Shown piece by piece: positions 8,488 to 22,400 of a DNA stretch of 64,000 bases (position 1 is its first letter; each line of letters begins with the position of its first letter). The DNA is from Owenia fusiformis (lineage: Eukaryota > Annelida > Polychaeta > Sabellida > Oweniidae). Below the pieces are notes generated by a model. That model searched no databases. It saw only the letters and a program-made list of their open reading frames with translations, and was not told the origin of the DNA. The stretch covers positions 20,350,931-20,414,930 of the forward strand of contig CAIIXF020000003.1 of the NCBI GenBank assembly GCA_903813345.2. Reading direction: 5' to 3'. Both the position numbers and the translations under genes were made by a program.

Positions 8488-9196
8488 TTGGTCATTTATT
8501 GGAAATTTCAACTTCAAGACAAAATATGCAAGATTGACCAAGTTATTAAACTTTTCTTCGGTCCTGTTTTGACCACCCTATATATTAAACCTGAACAAGA
8601 TATGTACAGTGTTTTGAGATGTTTTCTGATGACGGTGAAATATTTTATTAATTTGCAAGTTTTGTTTGATGATACAGTGTAATTATGCAATATTTTGATT
8701 TTGATATTGATGTTTATTTGATGATGATATGATATCTGGACTTACTAGTTATTTTTGTATTTTTTAAAAATACATATTTTTCTTTTTTAAATATTAATTT
8801 TGTTATTAATTAGACAACGTGAAATCAAAATGACATAATGTTTTATTTTGATTCCGATCGAATGCATAACATTTTTCCCGAGGGCAATGAATGCCAAAAA
8901 TATGCTCTATATGCACCAAAATAAGAACTTGACTATTTTTTGTCAGTAAAAGGTTCTATTTGCATTTTGGTTTTTGTTTAAAAACAGTTGTTCAGTGTCA
9001 ATTTTAGCAGAAATTCACCAAAAGGCAGGTTTTCATGTCATTAACGCATTCCCAAAATCTCAATGAACTACAATAAATAGAAAATAAGTTATCAAAGTCC
9101 AAAACTTCAATCCTGTTTTTCTCAAAACATTGTTTGAGCCACTTAGAACCTTATACTAATGGTACGAAATGTCGAATGATATTCACCATTTATTCT
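8488..9196. other. Unannotated AT-rich spacer
   Basis: No gene, RNA or clear repeat seen. Only short chance frames. Confidence 0.4.
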
Positions 9197-10246
9197 CAGG
9201 TAGGAATCTAACAGCACTCTTTTTAAAGTTTTTATTGTCTTTATTTCATAATACCATCAGACCATCAAATAATACCATCAAATATTGGCCTTATTATAGT
9301 AGGTTACAATGTTTAAGTAGATTACAATGTATATATGATAGATATAAAACATGTTTCGATAAGAAATAATCATGAAATCTTGACATAGATATATCTAGGT
9401 CAGAGATATTGGGTTATTGACTTCCTTGGCAATAGTGTAAAACAGCACTCTCTTGCATAGAACTCTCATAAAACCGCATCTTACCACAATTAACAATAAT
9501 AATCCGATCTGTTTATGGTATATTAAGTTGAATCACATATTTACCTACCTTATTCACACATGGCTTACGTCAGACAGAGACATATAATATACATTATATA
9601 TTTCAAAGTTCTACATAAACTGGCACACATTTGAGAATAATCATGAAGATATTTCTTGTGGCTGTAGCTATTTTGGTCAAAATCTGGGTTGTATTACTTC
9701 CCTCATACTACATATGATTAAAAATGTGCTATGAATGCTAAAGATAATATCCTTGGTTTCGTTCATATAGCATGCCTACCCATTTGAAGATTGACACAAC
9801 TTGACGAGAATAGTGAGCGATTTCCGCAGTTAATCAGTACATGTTCGTATATTAGTTCACAATAGAGTGCGAAATCCAGAAACGTAAACTGTGATATTTT
9901 AAACGATTTTAATAGAAACTGCAAAGGTCAAAATAATGCTGAGTATAATATATGCATATTTCTATACTTTTGGTCATTTTAACAGTAAAAACAATCAACT
10001 TTAATTTTACGTTAAGCGAGGTGTGAGGATATAACAATGACCGCATATCCAAGAAAATGATACTTAACTGGAACGGATGTCAAACACATTCCGCTAGCTG
10101 GATAATACTATCAAAAATAAGCTAGGTCGATGGACTTGCTGGAGGCCTACGTTTTGACAAAATCGGTCTATCTTTTACTAGGCCGTGCGGTGAATTCTAC
10201 AGATAATAGCGGTTCATGCAAGAGAGTGCTGTTTGATCCCTACCTA
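9197..10246. mobile_element. TIR element, about 1.05 kb, non-autonomous
   Basis: GGTAGGAATCTAACAGCACT at the left is an imperfect inverse of AGTGCTGTTTGATCCCTACC at the right. A second copy of the AACAGCACTCTCTTGCAT portion lies inside at about 9442-9460 and matches the right end better than the outer copy. There is no coding capacity. The boundaries are therefore uncertain. Confidence 0.4.
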
Positions 10247-10472
10247 TGTTATTAGAAGTAACAAATTAATTTGGTAAATTTTTAACTGAATGTCTACAAA
10301 GGGTGAATAATGAATATCAAAGAATGTCAATGAATTTCGATCAAAGTACGTTTGTCAACCGTCAATAGGTTTAAAGAAAAATGACATACAATTAAAACTA
10401 AGCTACAGTAGCATAGTACTAACTCAATGATCAATCCATCTATAAATGATATAAACTCTAGCTAGGGTAAAG

Positions 10473-13400
10473 ATGGAAGGAAACGCGCAAGAAGTAAAAC
10501 GTGTTGCGGTGATTGGTGCCGGGTGTGCAGGTCTAGTTGCTCTAAAAGAATGCCTGGAGGGAAATTTACAAGTAGTTTGCTTCGAGAAAAGCAATAAAAT
10601 AGGTTAGTCATTATACATGTAGTTAACAAGTTTGTTATTCTCGTCCATTCTTTCATTTGAAGATATTAAAATGAATATATGAATATTGAACAAATATTTC
10701 ACTCTATTGAGGTGAATACCTGTACATCTTTTACAAGTGATATTCCACGAAGCCCGAAGGGCAAGTTGAATATCACCTTGTGAAAGTGCTACAGGTATTC
10801 ACCGAAAATAGAGTGAAATATTTGTTTTATTATATCACTGTCTAGCTAAACATCCCTAATATTATTAAGTCATAGGTTAACATTGAAATACATTGAATCC
10901 ACTCGGTTCGTCTGCCGTTTTGACTTGCACTGAACTAAATTAGTTACACTGAACGAAAACAAATTCTTTGAAAATTCCCGGGAGCGTGGGATATCGCTAG
11001 ATATCTCACGGTTGTCTTATCTGATTAGCATTGCCATTGAATATTGAACAAATGTTTCAAGTGATATTCCACGAAGCCCGAAGGGCAAGTGGAATATCAC
11101 CTTGTGAAAGTGCTACAGGTATTCACCGAAAATAGAGTGAAGTATTTGTTTTATTATATCACTGTCTAGCTAAACATCCCTAAGATTATTAAGTCATAGG
11201 TTAACATCGAAATACATATCTACTCGGTTCGTCTGCCATTTTGACTTACACTGAACTAAATTATTTACACTGAACGAAAACAAATTCTTTGAAAATTCCC
11301 GGGAGCGTGGGATATCGCTAGATATCTCACGGTTGTCTTATCTGATTAGCATTGCCATTGAATATCACCAGATATCCCACGACATGTGACCCGGTTTTGA
11401 CCAATCATACTGTCGCTAGCTAGATAGTGATATAATAATACTAAACATATCCTAGTTTAAAACTTTAGAGAATCTTTTTAATGAAAAACGGTTGGTTTCA
11501 CGTTCATGGTCTCAGAGCTTCCATATTTACAATTATATTAGACTATGCACTGTGTGTCAAATGAAAGCCACTAAAATAAGTAGTAATAATTTGATCTAAA
11601 AATCAACATGATTGGATCAAGTTATACACCGAGATATCATTCATTTAAATGTGGTGTTGAGTTAAGTACTAACTCAATGATCAAGCGCTTTATCTCAACC
11701 TCTTGCAAAACTAAGGGGACTCATCTCTAACCCTTACCACGGTACCCATGACAATCTGCGCGCCTACAAGGCACGCAGTTTGAAACTCTGACAAACTGCA
11801 CGCATATTTCAAAATGGAAGACGGGGAGGACACGACTCCCAAAGAGAGCCAAAATTCGAAAAATACAAGGTTAGTCCCGTTCGGAAGATAGTACCATTCT
11901 GTGAAGATGAACTTAATTTACTCATAGTAGTTAATGTTGTTCCCGATGTAAACCTAGTTATCTCAATAAGGGTCTTAAGTTGCTTCTGCGTTCAAAATTT
12001 ACAGTGTTAACACCCCAGTCACATTTCCTACGGCGACCTTGCGGTCTATCATTTCTGCGGCCAGTAACATTTCTACGCTCGCCGTGGAATTTCTGCGCTC
12101 TCATACTTTTGCAGTCACATTTCCCACGGCAGCCGCACGGTGAATTTAAAATTTCTGTTGATAAATAATACTTTTTTCATTTTATTTACATCGGGACAAT
12201 TTATAAATGTTATTCATAGTGCTAGGATATAATATCAAATGAAAAGTGATCGTGAAACATTGACAAATAATGATTCAATCTTGTTGAGCCAGTTGATTTC
12301 AAGGGGGACCTCAAAAATGAACAAATATTATAACTCCGAGTTATAATTTCTACGGCGACCCTGCGGCCTGTAAAAAACTGGATACGCCGTACGGAGGCCG
12401 CAAGGCGAGCGTAGTTTTCCTACGCTCGCCGCAGAAATACACCGATTTAATTGATCTACGGTCGACTTGCGGCCTCCGTACGACAAATGTGACTGGGGTG
12501 TTATTGATCTGCGGTCGACGTACGGCCGCCGTACGACAAATGAGACTGGCCCTTGCCATAGACTGTATAAAGTGATGAGAATATCAGAGTGTAATAATAT
12601 TATTACCATGCTGGATGTCCTTAAAAAGAGAACATTTTGTGTTGTATCCTGTGCAAAATACCACATGGTCAATAAGCTGGGTAGAGCCGTCACTGAAAAT
12701 GACGGAATCGTCTGTAAATTCTTTGACACCTGGCACAACCTAAAATTGACAAAACATGACCTGAATGAATTATATATATATATCCATAAATCTTTTTTAA
12801 AATCAAATGTTATTAGCTACAAATAACTCTCTTGTGCTCTAAATCAAACTTTTCGAAAACATATTTTTAATGCATTTTTAAACATGTCCAGGCGAATATT
12901 TTACTGTATAGCCTACAAAAAACGGGTTCGTCCCGGAACATGGCTGCCAAGTCCAGTTAATTATTGATGACGATTGTATATACAAAACAAATTATTATAT
13001 TGATAATGGTAAAGAGATTAAGGAAACCTTTCTAGATAAATCAGCTGCTTTTAATTCCATGACTAATAAATATACTGGGTGTCCCGAATGTATGGGGCCC
13101 CCACATGGCCAAGGGGGGACACATTGACTAGTAATGTGGTATAACATTGAACTTTGTTTTGACGAAACACTAACTTTTGAAATGCCTGTAACTTTTTCCC
13201 ATTTGGGAGTTAAACCATGATACTTGGCAAATCAATGTAACTTTGGATCCGCTTTAAAATTATATATGACACATACTATGAGGAGTATGTCTGGAATATG
13301 TATGAAATATGTCGAGAAATTAAAAAGCTATATAATGAAAACATGGTTAAACGATTATTATAGACGACCAGGAATAAAAGGTTACAGCAGAAAACTATAT

Positions 13401-16400
13401 CAATACAGGTGTATCAAAAAGGTCAATCCTATGTTAAAAAGTGTAACTTTACCATAGGAAAGTAACTTTTTATACGGACAAGTGTATATGAAGTTCTTTC
13501 TCACAGGTGGCCTATGGAACATAAAAGATGGGAAAAAAGATGAAGATAACAAAGGGCCGACCGTGTATCCATCTCTTGTGATGAACACCTATAAAGAGCT
13601 GAGTGCATTAAGTGACCATCCGGTCCCAGACGTAAGAACAATATAATCACATTATTAAATCACATTCATTTAGCATTATATGGACGGTCTATTTATGATT
13701 TGGATTGCATTTTTGAACTACCCACGGCGCAAGGAAATTGCATTAACACCCCAGTCACATTTCCCACGGCCGCCGTGCGGTCTATCATTTCTGCGGCCAG
13801 TAGCTTTTCTACGCTCGCCGTAGAATTTCTGCGCTCTCATACTTTTGCAGTCACATTTCCCACGGCAGCCGCACGGTGAATTTCAAATTTCTGTTGATAA
13901 ATAATACGTTTTTTAATTTTATTCACATCAGGACAATTCATAAATGTTATTCATAGTGCTAGGACGTAATATCAAATGAAAAGTGATCGTGAAACATTGA
14001 CAAATAATGATTCAATCTTGTTGAGCCAGTTGATTTCTACGGGGACCTCAGAAATGAACAAATATTATAACTCCGAGTTGAAATTTCTACGGCGACCGTG
14101 CGGCCTGTACAAAACTGGATACGCCGTACGGAGGCCGCACATTTGCTCCGATCCATCGGCCGCCGCCCGGCCGATTGAGTGTTTTGCTCGTTTGTGTTTT
14201 GTATTCAATGTTGAACAAAATACTCAATCGGCCGGGCGTCGTAGGAAAAATCGGAGCAAATGTGACCAAGGCATACATGGGGATAAACCTTAATAAAACA
14301 TTACGCAATTCACTAGCTACGCGGGCATACAAAGGTCTTGATGTTTACTATTGAATAAAATATTGAATTTGAATCCAATACTTTCGGCCATCACAATTCT
14401 GTAACCAATTTAACTTTAAACAAAAAGTGGCAAATCATCAGCTACGGGGCCGGGGGCTGCTCTGACGACATCATTGCAGAAAGCCCACCATTGAATTCGA
14501 AGTCTCCACATTTCCACATGATTTATAGCTTTTATCTGACTTTCAGCTTTTACACAATATAGACACATATAGACTCATTGTTAGTGATCGCCCTGTATAT
14601 ATGCATTTTAAATTTCTTTAAAGGATTGGCCAAATTTCCTACCATGGACTTTGTTCTTGAATTATATTGAATCATACGAAGATCGCTTCCAACTGAGGCG
14701 GCATATTCAATTCAATGAGGAAATAGTAGAAGTCTCGCGAATAGATACGGAAAGTCCCGGCGGCAGAGGCTGGAAAGTTGTGCATAAAAATTCTACAACA
14801 GGTTCAGGTTGGTACAATATAACAGTCAATAGCGATGACAGAGTCGAGTATGTGAATGACTGTTTCTGAGTTGCCTATTAACGTAGGTTTAAATGGACAT
14901 TCTCTACCAGACCATTTCTATCCTTATGATCCTCATAATGTTTATATTCTTGTTATCCCTTTCTGTGATAAAATTCTGCTCTGAAAATGAAATCAGTTTT
15001 GCCGCGAAAACAGACACGTGACTTTATAATCCCCGATAACGGCGATATCATGATAAAATGAACTTTTGGAAGTGTTGGTGGTTTACCATCGTAAAGAGTG
15101 GCTTTTCGTACAGTGATACACCATTAACGTCAACTTAATCGAGTAAAACGATTGTATTACAGGGTGGGCCAAAAAAATACAATACCCAACTTTAAATCAG
15201 AATGAAAATAGCTATGTTCAATATGATACATTGATTTATATATCATTTTAAATCGAATCCATTTTTGAATAATTTGGTATGTAACACTATGTCATGAAAT
15301 CAATATTAAAGTTTTATATATTATGCTTATTTGGGAGGCCAGGTCGGGATTTAAGGTATCCAGATTTTAGGGAGAAAATAGTAAATCTGCGGAATAATGT
15401 TAATTTGTTATTTATAGATCATTTTTTTAGGGGAATACTTGCTTGTATATTTGCATATTGTGTGACTAAACTTATTCTTTATGAATTTAGTGTTGTTTAT
15501 TATCAATAAGTACACAAAGGGGGTATGTTAAAAGATATTAAACGTATATGTGACGAGGATTTTATTTTCCAACAATACATTGCCTCGTACCATAGATCTC
15601 AAGAGACATTGGCATTCCTTTGCAAACAAGGTGTCAATTTGATTGATCTCGATGCTTGGCCACCCAACAGTCCCGATGCTAATGTGTTTGATTACCATAC
15701 ATGGAGCCATCTTGAGGAAATGGTACAATCAAAAGCATCCAATAAACAGCATTGATGAGCTGAAACTGAATCCCATAGTGCTGAAATGAATTTCAACAGA
15801 AATCTCTCAATAAGGCTATTGATATATTGCGCTAGCACTTGAAGCTTATTGTTGATGCAGAGGGAAGGGGGTGGGGGGGGGGGCGGGGGTATATTGAGCA
15901 ATGGTGAAAATTGTTTAAATAAATAAAGTGTAAAATGTTATTAAACAACACTGAAATTCATAAACAATAAATTTAGTCACACAATAATGCAAATATCAAT
16001 ATTCAAGCATGTATTCACCTAACAAAAGAATGATATTTTATAAATAAAAAATTAACATAATTCCGCAGATTTACTATTTTCTCCCTTAAATATGGAGACC
16101 TTAAATAGCAACCCGGCCTCCCAAATAAGTATAATAAAACTTTACTATTGATTTCATGACACAGTGCTATATCCCAAATTGTTTGAAATTGTATAACCTT
16201 TAAAATGATATGTAAGTCAATGTACCACATTGAATGTAACTATTTTTATCCTGATTTGAAGTTGGGTATTTTTTTTGGCCCACCCTGTACATATATATTA
16301 ATGAAGTGAGCAAGGTGACGTTTTCATTGAGCCTTTACACTTCTTTACACTTTCTATTAATCACCTGCATTTTATAGTTTCGTCACTGCCCGTGTGAAGT

Positions 16401-19400
16401 GATCAGTAAGTCTCTATATCTAATGTCCCAAATATAACTCATGATTTACGCCATTAATTAGAGTCAACCGATACATTTGATGCTGTAATTGTGGCTACTG
16501 GTGTGTACTCTGAAAATTATTGGCCAGCTTACAAAGGAATGGATGTTTTCAAAGGAACGTTCATTCATAGTGGTGCTTTTTGGACTGCTGATGAATATAG
16601 AGATAAAGATTTACTCGTTGTAGGTAAGCGGGAACAGTATAATAATTGGGTATAAGAATATGGTGATCACAAATGATGATCAACGTTTCCTTGTGATACT
16701 TTAAATTGCACCAAATTGATGCTTGTCAAAGTGGCGTATCAATGTTTTGACTCTGTTTCAAATGAGATAAAAGCAGAGCTAAATGTTTCAAATGAATATT
16801 TTCTGCGTAAGAAAAATGCTTTTCTTAAACAATATTTTGAGTGATATCAAGAACCTCCAAATGTCCCACTCATGGGCATATCTTATCAATTTTTCAAAAA
16901 TGTAGGAAAAATTGAAAAATATTTTGAAACAAAAAATTGAAAAAATTGAAAATTTGATTTTTTTTAGAAAACTCCACTGGGTATAGGATAATATGCATTT
17001 ATGTACGGTCAGTTTGAAAATTCGGTTTATCCCTCGGGAGAAATGCATATCTGTCTCTGGATAAACCCCATATCCAAAACTTATCCATATACGTACGTAT
17101 TAGGGAATTCAAAATAATCGATAATAGCCCATTTACGTATACGTAATTTGTTATTGCACTAAAGGGTATTTCACCTTAGTAGCAAGGTTTGCGATACATG
17201 TACCTACTGCGAAGCACGTAAATTGTAGTTTAAAGTTATACAAAGTTACAATCCCTATAAAAGGACAGGTGGCGGTAAACCCCTCTTTTAGCCCCCCTAC
17301 AAAACAAGTATATATTGACATGGAATTGAAGGGGAAGTATGGCTTATTACTTAAAATGTGATTTCTGAGAATTTTGACATTTGACCTTGACATTAGGGTG
17401 GTTTAAAGGTCAACTTTGAGAGATGCTATTTTTGTCAAAATTTTGCCATTTTCTAATACAAGAAATGAAAGCAATTGGCTTAATTTTGATTGTGACTGAT
17501 AATAAGACATGTGAATGGAAATAAAAATATTCTTAATAAATTCTCACGGGCAATTACAAGAAAATCTTGAGAATAAATCCCCATATGGGCATTTTTAGGG
17601 GGACTAAATTTTCCTGTTTCAAAAATGAATGTTCTTGTTGCCTTTTGAGACTCCAACAGTATCTTAAGCATGTTTTAAGAGTTGGGATGTGATTCTTGTT
17701 TTAATGCCCATGGGCAATTAGGATAAAATGACTGCAATTAAATGCACACAGGGGCACTTCCATGAGAATGGATTTTCTTATTTCAATTGCATCTCACCAG
17801 TTTTCTAAACATGTTTGCCATATTCTAAATAGTTATAGGGTCACTTTTAATAAATGCGCATTGGCATTTGCTTTGGAATTTGAAATTAAATGTCTGTATG
17901 GACACTTAATTTATAGTTATTTGCCAGTTTGCAGTTCCCATATTTGAAACACAAATAATTCAGAGAAATCCTCTTTCAATATATATCATAAAATATAAGG
18001 CAGCATCATGTATATATGGCATGACACTCAAAGGATTGCTTAAAATTCTCTACTTATACACTATTTAGAAAAACACTTAGGCCATTCAAAGATGTTTTTA
18101 TAATTAATGTCACTAAATTCTATATTTTCAGAAAAAACAAAATGTTCCCATGTACGCTGTACTTATTATGCATATAAATGACAAAGGAAATTGTGATCTT
18201 GGATTATATTGTAGTGAAATGCGTTCCAAGATTGATTAAAAACTATGTGTATATAGGCTTCAGTATTGTCTTCATTAACAAGGTCATCTGAATCAAGAGG
18301 TGTGTTACTTGCCTTCCCACAGTGTGTTATTGTATTTTCACTGTTAAATAATATATAAAACCCTTTAAATAAATAAAGGTTTTGTAGTTTTTAATATAAG
18401 GCCCTTCATCAGAATGCCAACATATAATTAATTTTGATTGGCCTAATCTGTACATGCAGTTATGTAGTGTACATTTATGCCCAGGTTAGCAGCCATATTG
18501 AAAACATAAACCAGTCAGCCTTATTTTCATCACAAAATTAAAGTTTTAGTGGTGAGCCCACACTCCCACAACAATGATATTTGCAGGGAGGCTACCTCAC
18601 AGTCTCTGCATTATACAGTTTCAATATCTTTTTTGTGGGAGTTTGGGCTGATGGTTAAATTTTCAATGAAAGGGAATGAGCACGATGCTAAAACTTGATA
18701 ACAAAGTGAACAAAAATGACAATGTTTTCCAGATTTGCATTAGTAAACTTCATATATACCTGGATTTTGTTAATGTTCTACTCCGAATGCTTGTATGCTA
18801 TATGTTCCATATAATAAATTCTATATAATGATAAGTTTTGATATTGTTTTGAGGGTAAACATAATGTGTACCCATATTCAGACAGTCTTGTGATAGGGGT
18901 TCTTACTGCCAATTTTTCAAAGAATCTGAAAACTAATGCCACTTTTTGAAATTGCACATTTCAAGAAAAAAGGTTTATCTACAATTTGCAATCAGTTTTA
19001 AAAGTAAATGGAAGAATGATTTTTTTGGAAAAAGTCTAAGTGGACCAATAGTCTGTTAAATGGACCTGTTCTTTGTAATTTATGCTAACTATTTGACTAT
19101 CATACTTTGAATTAACCTTATTTCAAGGTGGGTCGTTTTCTGCTGGAGATGTAGCGACCGAAGCTGCGAGAGTTAGTAGAAATGTAAGTTAATGCGCCGA
19201 AAAAGAAATCCTATGCTATAGTCTACTACTCTAGACCTAGTAGAAGTCTCATAAACGCGTCATCCTTGAATCCTTAATTTTTAGGTCTTTATCAGTGCGG
19301 AGAACGGTTTCTGGGTTTTCCCTCGGCTTCTAGACGGAAAACCTAATGAGTACCAGCACAGCACCAGGATTATCAATGATATCACCTCCATCGAGTAAAT

Positions 19401-22400
19401 TGAATATTTTGAAATAAACGTATGTCATGTTGAAGTTCGGATAGTTTGACTGGTGACAACGCCTACCCAATTGTACTAATTGCGTAAATGATATTGCGGT
19501 GGTCATGAGCCCAAATTGTTAATATCTGATTATACCTTTATATTTGTCTCGTAGCAATCCAAAATATGTTTTTAAAGGTAAAACACATTTTTCTTAAATG
19601 GAGGTAAATTGCTCTGAGATTTGGCACACAAGGACTTCATTCAATGTGGGATCCTCTGGCAAAGTATTAATAATCATAGTTTTATATTGATAGAGTTATG
19701 GTTGTTTCAAAATATGCTCCAGATGTCGTCAAATTCGCTGAAAACAAACTTGCAATGTTCAAGGAAAACTGTTCATAATACGGATGCATTCTTCCCCATG
19801 GGTATGGCTCAAATTTTTGCAGCAATTGCTTGTTGGAGTTCTGCAATTGCGGGAGGGTTATTTATATACACATTATCCTTTAAATAACCCCATATATAGA
19901 AGTCAGGGGCATTGAGATCAAGACTTTAGGATAACCATCGGTTCTCCGTCCTCGGAGAGACAATCTTCTCATAGAAATGACTAGTGAGCCAGGCTTTGCT
20001 ATCATTAGAAGTGTGAGGAGTAGCTCCATCCTTCTAGAACCACTGTTCTAGTCTATTGAAGCCTCTATGTCACTCTAGCACTGCCTAGAACTTCCTGGGA
20101 ACGCCAATATTGTGCTGTGTGTTAACAGTAACAGTGTTGCCATTATCAACCTTAAACCAAAAGGGGCTGATGATTTCATGTTTGAAAATTGGCAGCCCAA
20201 GCTGTGCATTTAACAGAATGAAGGGGCCTTTGAAGCACTTCATCTGGAATTTGTGATCCCAGAACACATTATTTCTTGAGTTTACATGTTCAGAAAGAAG
20301 GGAATGTGATTCATCCGAAAACCTAACATTGGATTTGGATGACATTTGGAGCATATTTTGGAACGACCATAACTCTATCAATATAAGACTATGATTATTG
20401 ACACTTTGTCAGGGGATCCCACATTGAATGAAGTCCTTGTGTGCCAAATTTCAGAGCAATTTACCGCCATTTAAGAAAAATATTGAAGAAATGGAGGGTT
20501 GCATTTTTTTGGGTCACCCTGTATATCATTTGCATGTTGATCAATGATTGTGAAAATAGGATATCTCAAACATTAATTTAACATGAATGTTATTCAAATT
20601 TGGTATTTTAAGGGTGAAATAATCATATTTCAGCTTGCAAACTCTTTTCCTTGGATTTGTCATGAAAAGTTACAATTGTCAGAACACAGGCCTCCTAGAC
20701 TTCCAAGAACGCGAACATCAGTTCTGATACCGCGAACTACGTTCCTTGCACTCGAACCACGAATCTCATATCGCGAACGTGAAATCTTATGTCGCGCACC
20801 ACCATTTCCTTGTTTCCGAACATATTTCTTGTACCGCGCACAGAGATCCGTTACCGCGAACCACGCATCTGATCGAAAAAAAGTCCGTAACTTTGTTCGT
20901 ATTATTACGCATAAGTAAAATTCCAAGGAAATGTTTTCATAGCCTATGGAATTCGGAAGAAATATTTTCCCAGTTTTCATGCATGTGAATGAACATCCAC
21001 TCGTTGACGATAACAGTATTTTCAAGCTCTAGGAAACACAAATTATTGGGACTACCTTGCAATCACGCGCATTGACATTTTCAGTGAAAGGGCTGCGTAA
21101 TAACAACAAAAACAAAAACCTGACTTTTGAGTAACAACACGTATTGCCAAATTAGTGACAGCTTTTTCCAATTTTGTCCATTTGAGCCGATGATTGCATC
21201 ATTATAAAGAAATGAGTTACCCTATGTACAATATTCCTGATTTTATAGAGTACTTGATGTGCTATATCTGTAGCCCCAGCTACTGATAATTTGAAGATGC
21301 TACCATTTGCAATGAAAACTTAACTTAAATGTTGCCCCCCCATTACGGCTTGTGGAATTAACTGTTTACATACAGGAAAATAACAATCTATCATCCCGAT
21401 AAAGATTTTAACACTTGGTTTTTGTTTCAAAACATATCAAATGAGTACTAAATCGTAATTTTAGGGTAAGGGCTAAGAATATTCTATCTGTCTAATCTTT
21501 GACCGTCTGAGATAAATGTGTGTTGACGAGTCCTGTAGTTAATTAATCTTGGTTTTAAAACCGAAGCTTTCAGTGTGGGCTGTTCTGCCCCACCCATGGG
21601 CCATTTTGCCCTACTCTCAACATTATTTTCGAACACTCTGAAAAATCACAGAAAATGTGAGATATAATCCCTTCATAAGATGGAACATGAACGTTTGATG
21701 ATTGACAGATTAGAAAAACCTCTGCACATTCAAATTATTATGAGGGCCGTTTTGCTCCATGTTCCCAAAAAATTCCTGACTTCAGCAACCAGGACGATAT
21801 CTGACCCAAGACATGTGGGGCGCTTAAATGTCGGACCCCTTTTCCTGGGCCCATCTCAGAGGGAGGGGCGGGCCAGTGCATCTACACAGAATACAGCCAT
21901 ACCTAATTACTACAATGTACTGAATGTAGGTGTTCTGTATAAAAGCAAACCTTGTAGTTTAAGGTCGCATGATGCAGTGTGACCAGGATCACACTGACCA
22001 TGGTCAGAATGACACTAGACATGATGAAATAACTTTTTCAGCCCTCTGAAAAGGTCAATGTAAATAGCTTTAAGTAGGAGCATAGGAAAGGTCAATGAAC
22101 AGGATCTTTTGAATTTTTCAGAAAATGTGCCCAATATATTGCTCTAAATGATACAATCTTTAAAATTTTAGAAACTTGTCTGAAAAATGGCGGTCATGAA
22201 AAGGAAAAAATATCGCTTTTCAATTCAGTTTGTTTCATTCTTTTCTTTTTCAACGAATGATATCAAATTTCCCAATATTCATATATATGTATTGTTTCAC
22301 CGTGAGAGCAATGACGTGTCGCAAACGGTGGCGCATTTGTTTTTTAAGGGTATCGCGTGAATGTAACTTTGATTCCCCGAATTATAAGATAATATTCTAA

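Noticed and set aside
12328-12826. Frames of 119-136 codons over MITE A and the exon 8 copy
   Set aside because: They are read across the repeat and antisense to the exon copy; explained by the captured FMO exon.
20583-21025. Overlapping frames of 80-121 codons at the left end of the 9.2-kb element
   Set aside because: They run through the CGCGAAC-block inverted repeat on both strands and have no protein pattern; the same holds for 29495-29983.
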